Assembly (NCBI GenBank): GCA_947476015.1
Contig: CANJOS010000006.1
Location: forward strand, 1-44,511
Length of the DNA stretch: 44,511 bases
Reading direction: 5' to 3'
DNA from: Comamonadaceae bacterium
GTDB lineage: Bacteria > Pseudomonadota > Gammaproteobacteria > Burkholderiales > Burkholderiaceae_C
A model generated the notes under the pieces. It was given only the letters and a program-made list of their open reading frames with translations. It searched no databases and was not told the origin of the DNA. Every line of letters starts with the position of its first letter. The first letter of the stretch is position 1. The position numbers were made by a program, and so were the translations under genes. This document shows positions 42,517 to 44,511 of the stretch, one piece after another.

Positions 42517-43410
42517 ATGTTTGAGCTGAACTTGTTGTGCCCCGAGGCGCGTGTCGATGTCTTGAGTGAGGCGCTCGAAGCTTTGGAGGCCCTGAGTGTG
42601 TCCGTTGAGGATGCCGATGCCGAGACTGAAAATGAAAAGGCATTGTTCGGCGAACCTGGCATGCCCCCTCCCAAAGAGGGTTGGCAACGCTCCAAAATGG
42701 TGGCATTGTTTGCAAAAAAAGATCAAGCTGAAGAGGCTGCATTGCTGTTGGCCGCGCAAGATTTTTTCGAGGCTTGCCAAGTACTGTCGATTTCTGCGGT
42801 GCCAGATCAAGATTGGGTTCGCTTAACCCAATCTCAATTCGCACCTGTTGAAATCACGCCTGAATTTTGGATTGTGCCTACTTGGCATGAGTTGCCAGCT
42901 CAGGCTCGGAAGTTCATCCGTCTTGATCCTGGCTTGGCTTTTGGCACAGGCACTCATCCGACCACGCGCATGTGTTTGCGATGGATTGCCACCCATGATG
43001 TGAAAGCTCAGCGGGTCCTAGATTATGGTTGCGGCTCTGGTATTTTGGCCATCGGTGCTGCAAAGTTTGGCGCTGCAGAGATTGATGCGGTGGACATTGA
43101 TGAGGCCGCTGTTAACGCCACCGATTTGAATGCGAAAGCCAATGAGGTGCTGCTCAATGTGGGCTTGCCCGAACTGGCCAAGGGCACGTATCAAACAGTG
43201 CTGGCCAATATTTTGGCAACGCCTTTGAAAGTGCTAGCGCCCTTGCTTTGCAGCCATGTTCAAGCGGGCGGGAACTTGGTCTTGGCGGGTATTTTGGAGC
43301 GCCAAGAAGAAGAACTCACTCAAGCCTATGCGCCTTTTCTCTCATTGTCAGTGGCCGATCGCGAAGACGGCTGGATCTTAATGACGGCCCATCGCAGCCA
43401 CGCTGCTTGA
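42517..43410 (+). CDS. prmA: Ribosomal protein L11 methyltransferase PrmA
   Basis: A 297-residue SAM-dependent enzyme that trimethylates ribosomal protein L11. The N-terminal substrate-recognition domain (MFELNLLCPEARVDVLSEALE) is joined to a methyltransferase domain with GLAFGTGTHPTTRMCLRWI, LDYGCGSGILAIGAAKFGA, AVDIDEAAVNATDLNA and VLANILATPLKVL. The ORF track start (42463) is inside accC; ATG 42517 is right. Coupling with accBC is common in beta- and gammaproteobacteria. Confidence 0.95.
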   Translation: MFELNLLCPEARVDVLSEALEALEALSVSVEDADAETENEKALFGEPGMPPPKEGWQRSKMVALFAKKDQAEEAALLLAAQDFFEACQVLSISAVPDQDWVRLTQSQFAPVEITPEFWIVPTWHELPAQARKFIRLDPGLAFGTGTHPTTRMCLRWIATHDVKAQRVLDYGCGSGILAIGAAKFGAAEIDAVDIDEAAVNATDLNAKANEVLLNVGLPELAKGTYQTVLANILATPLKVLAPLLCSHVQAGGNLVLAGILERQEEELTQAYAPFLSLSVADREDGWILMTAHRSHAA

Positions 43411-43417
43411 ATACCCC

Positions 43418-43879
43418 ATGAAGCCTTGGGGTTTGATTGCCTGGGCCATGGGGGGCATTTTGGCCTTGTTGCTCCAAACCACATTGCTTTTCAAAGACGC
43501 TTGGTTTGTGCAATGGCCAGCTTCACAATCTTTCTTGACGGCTTTGTGTGAGTGGGGTGTTTGCACCATTCACCCCTATGAAAAGATAGATGCAGTGGTC
43601 ATTGATCATGCGGCCATTGATTGGAGTGGCGAGGCTCAGTGGGTGTTTCAACTGCATTTAAGAAATTCAGCCTTCGTGAAGGTGGCCACACCATGGGTTG
43701 AACTCACACTCACAGATGCCGATGACAAGCCCGTGATGCGCAAAGTGTTGGACCCTTCCGCATGGGGAGCACCCAAACTGATGTCGCCAGGTGACATAGT
43801 GGCGCATGATCTACTCTTGCAGCTGAAATCAAACGAGCTTGGCTTTGTAGGCTATCGATTGCTCTGTTTTTACCCCTGA
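43418..43879 (+). CDS. Short DUF3426 protein without zinc ribbon
   Basis: A 153-residue inner-membrane protein. It has an N-terminal transmembrane helix (WGLIAWAMGGILALLLQTTLLF) and a C-terminal DUF3426 domain (CEWGVCTIHPYEKIDAVVIDHAAI...FQLHLRNSAFVKVATPWVELTLTD). Burkholderiales members after prmA usually carry an N-terminal CxxC...CxxC zinc ribbon and a long linker before the membrane helix. Here the frame begins 7 bp after prmA directly with the helix, so that half is missing. The function of the family is not established. Confidence 0.85.
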   Translation: MKPWGLIAWAMGGILALLLQTTLLFKDAWFVQWPASQSFLTALCEWGVCTIHPYEKIDAVVIDHAAIDWSGEAQWVFQLHLRNSAFVKVATPWVELTLTDADDKPVMRKVLDPSAWGAPKLMSPGDIVAHDLLLQLKSNELGFVGYRLLCFYP

Positions 43880-43898
43880 GAAGTTGATCATTGACGCA

Positions 43899-43933
43899 GA
43901 AAAAAAGCCCGACGCTTTACAGCATCGGGCTTT
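43899..43933 (-). terminator. Terminator of the H1-like gene
   Basis: On the minus strand AAAGCCCGA...TCGGGCTTT forms a 9-bp stem, extended by GC/GC across a mismatch, and runs into seven T. On the plus strand the hairpin is not followed by a clean T-run, so it mainly serves the minus-strand gene, with possible weak action on the DUF3426 message. Confidence 0.8.
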
Positions 43934-43961
43934 GGCTATCGCTTATCGCTTGAACTTTGAA

Positions 43962-44435
43962 TCAAGGCTTAGCGGCCGAAGGAAACGGCCATGCAGCTTG
44001 AGGATTCAATGTTGTATGCGCAGCGGCAGCAGGGGCAGCGGGCGCTTTCGCTGCTTTCTTAGCCGCTTTTTTAGCAGGCTTTTTGGCAGCTTTTCTCTTA
44101 GGAGCCGCTTTTTTGGCGGCCTTCTTAGCTACGGCTTTCTTAGCGGCTTTTTTAGGAGCTGCTTTCTTAGCTGCGGCTTTCTTTGGCGCTGCTTTTTTAG
44201 GAGCGGCCTTTTTAGCTGCGGCTTTCTTTGGCGCTGCTTTTTTAGGAGCGGCCTTCTTAGCTACGGCTTTCTTTGGCGCTGCCTTTTTAGGAGCGGCTTT
44301 CTTAGGTGCTGCTTTTTTAGGAGCGGCTTTCTTTGGCGCTGCTTTTTTAGCAGGCGCTTTTCTCACAACGGCTTTTTTAGGGGCCGATTTTTTTGCTGCA
44401 GCTTTTTTGGGTGCTGCTTTTTTTGCAGTTGCCAT
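43962..44435 (-). CDS. Histone H1-like Lys/Ala/Pro-rich nucleoid protein
   Basis: A 157-residue low-complexity basic protein. Residues about 1-125 are repeats of AAPKK / AAKK / VAKK. The C-terminal about 30 residues are non-basic (APAAPAAAAHTTLNPQAAWPF). It resembles the C-terminal tail of eukaryotic H1 and the bacterial H1-like proteins (Hc1/Hc2 of Chlamydia, BpH1 of Bordetella, AlgP), so nonspecific DNA binding and chromosome compaction are likely. AAGGAG stands 7 nt upstream of the ATG, a strong Shine-Dalgarno site. The antisense ORF 43884-44450 in the track is a mirror of its repeat. Confidence 0.88.
   Translation of the reverse strand: MATAKKAAPKKAAAKKSAPKKAVVRKAPAKKAAPKKAAPKKAAPKKAAPKKAAPKKAVAKKAAPKKAAPKKAAAKKAAPKKAAPKKAAAKKAAPKKAAKKAVAKKAAKKAAPKRKAAKKPAKKAAKKAAKAPAAPAAAAHTTLNPQAAWPFPSAAKP
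44169..44303. repeat. Three 45-bp tandem repeats inside the H1-like gene
   Basis: Copies begin at 44169, 44214 and 44259 with a period of exactly 45 bp (AGCTGCGGCTTTCTTTGGCG...). The first two are identical over the unit; the third differs at a few positions. Each encodes 15 residues, so copy-number change by slippage keeps the frame and would only lengthen or shorten the basic tail. Confidence 0.85.
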
Positions 44436-44479
44436 GGTTTTTCTCCTTGATCAATTAGAAAAATCAACAGAGGGAAACA

Positions 44480-44504
44480 CTTTGCGAATGTTGGAGCCGC
44501 AAAG
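44480..44504. promoter_or_regulatory. Inverted repeat upstream of the H1-like gene
   Basis: CTTTGCG and CGCAAAG are perfect 7-bp arms separated by 11 bp, about 45 bp upstream of the H1-like start codon. The position fits an operator or the promoter region of that gene. No regulator is assigned. Confidence 0.4.
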
Positions 44505-44511
44505 CGATTCA

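Noticed and set aside
44169-44303. Possible CRISPR-like array
   Set aside because: The 45-bp repeats are directly adjacent without unique spacers and lie within a coding frame; they are a coding minisatellite.
43884-44450. 188-residue plus-strand ORF rich in Phe/Gly/Ser/Arg
   Set aside because: Exact mirror of the H1-like repeat; no SD site, and it runs through the terminator of the opposite gene.
1-44511. Defence, toxin-antitoxin, prophage or transposon systems
   Set aside because: Both strands were scanned through the ORF list; all plausible proteins are housekeeping families and no integrase other than XerC, transposase, toxin or nuclease-defence domain was seen.

Overview
The window reads as one chromosomal segment of a betaproteobacterium, most likely order Burkholderiales, family Comamonadaceae (a moderate-GC freshwater type such as a Limnohabitans relative is plausible). 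This is inferred from gene order and protein style: dapF-DUF484-xerC, CobW next to a DksA with a Lys/Ala/Pro tail, rnb-tonB-mtgA, accB-accC-prmA-DUF3426, and a histone H1-like protein. No rRNA, tRNA, insertion sequence, prophage, CRISPR array or defence cassette was seen. The genes are mainly core housekeeping genes, densely packed, with many 1-4 bp stop/start overlaps.

Layout. 1-3253 (minus strand): a Nudix/metallo-beta-lactamase fusion and a degenerate RsuA-type pseudouridine synthase form an operon ending in a terminator; an IscR-like Rrf2 regulator that has lost every cysteine has its own promoter. 3293-9641 (plus): dapF, DUF484, xerC, an RlmI-like methyltransferase, a CobW/COG0523 metal GTPase and a long-tailed DksA. 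9642-9980: AT-rich control region of the division and cell wall (dcw) cluster, with three MraZ-type boxes at 10-bp spacing. 9981-28209: the complete dcw cluster mraZ-rsmH-ftsL-ftsI-murE-murF-mraY-murD-ftsW-murG-murC-ddl-ftsQ-ftsA-ftsZ-lpxC. 28220-29449: an MFS exporter. 29488-33820 (minus): rnb-tonB-mtgA-ruvC. 33921-36603 (plus): rodA and tldD. 36636-37935: a Phe-rich leader peptide, a complete attenuator and a DAHP synthase gene. 37937-39328 (minus): mpl. 39360-43879 (plus): an uncharacterised protein, a TlpA-like thioredoxin, accB-accC, prmA and a short DUF3426 protein. 43962-44435 (minus): a histone H1-like protein.

How the genes work together. Most of the window builds the cell wall. DapF makes meso-DAP; MurE/F/D/C, Ddl, MraY and MurG make lipid II; FtsW/FtsI and RodA polymerise and crosslink it at the septum and side wall; MtgA adds glycan strands; Mpl recycles murein tripeptide; FtsL/Q/A/Z organise the divisome; LpxC commits precursor to lipid A. 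AroG (aromatics), AccB/AccC (malonyl-CoA), PrmA, RsmH and RlmI (ribosome modification) are the metabolic and translational neighbours.

Two non-coding patterns stand out. First, a 24-codon leader peptide with six Phe codons upstream of aroG (absent from the ORF track) is followed by mutually exclusive pause, antiterminator and terminator hairpins, a textbook amino-acid attenuator. Second, ten gene starts (nudix-mbl, dapF, rlmI, lpxC, ruvC, rnb, rodA, tldD, mpl and the gene at 39360) have a -10-like hexamer of form NANAAT placed exactly 6-7 nt before the ATG with no clear Shine-Dalgarno site. This suggests that these transcripts start at the AUG, that is, widespread leaderless expression.
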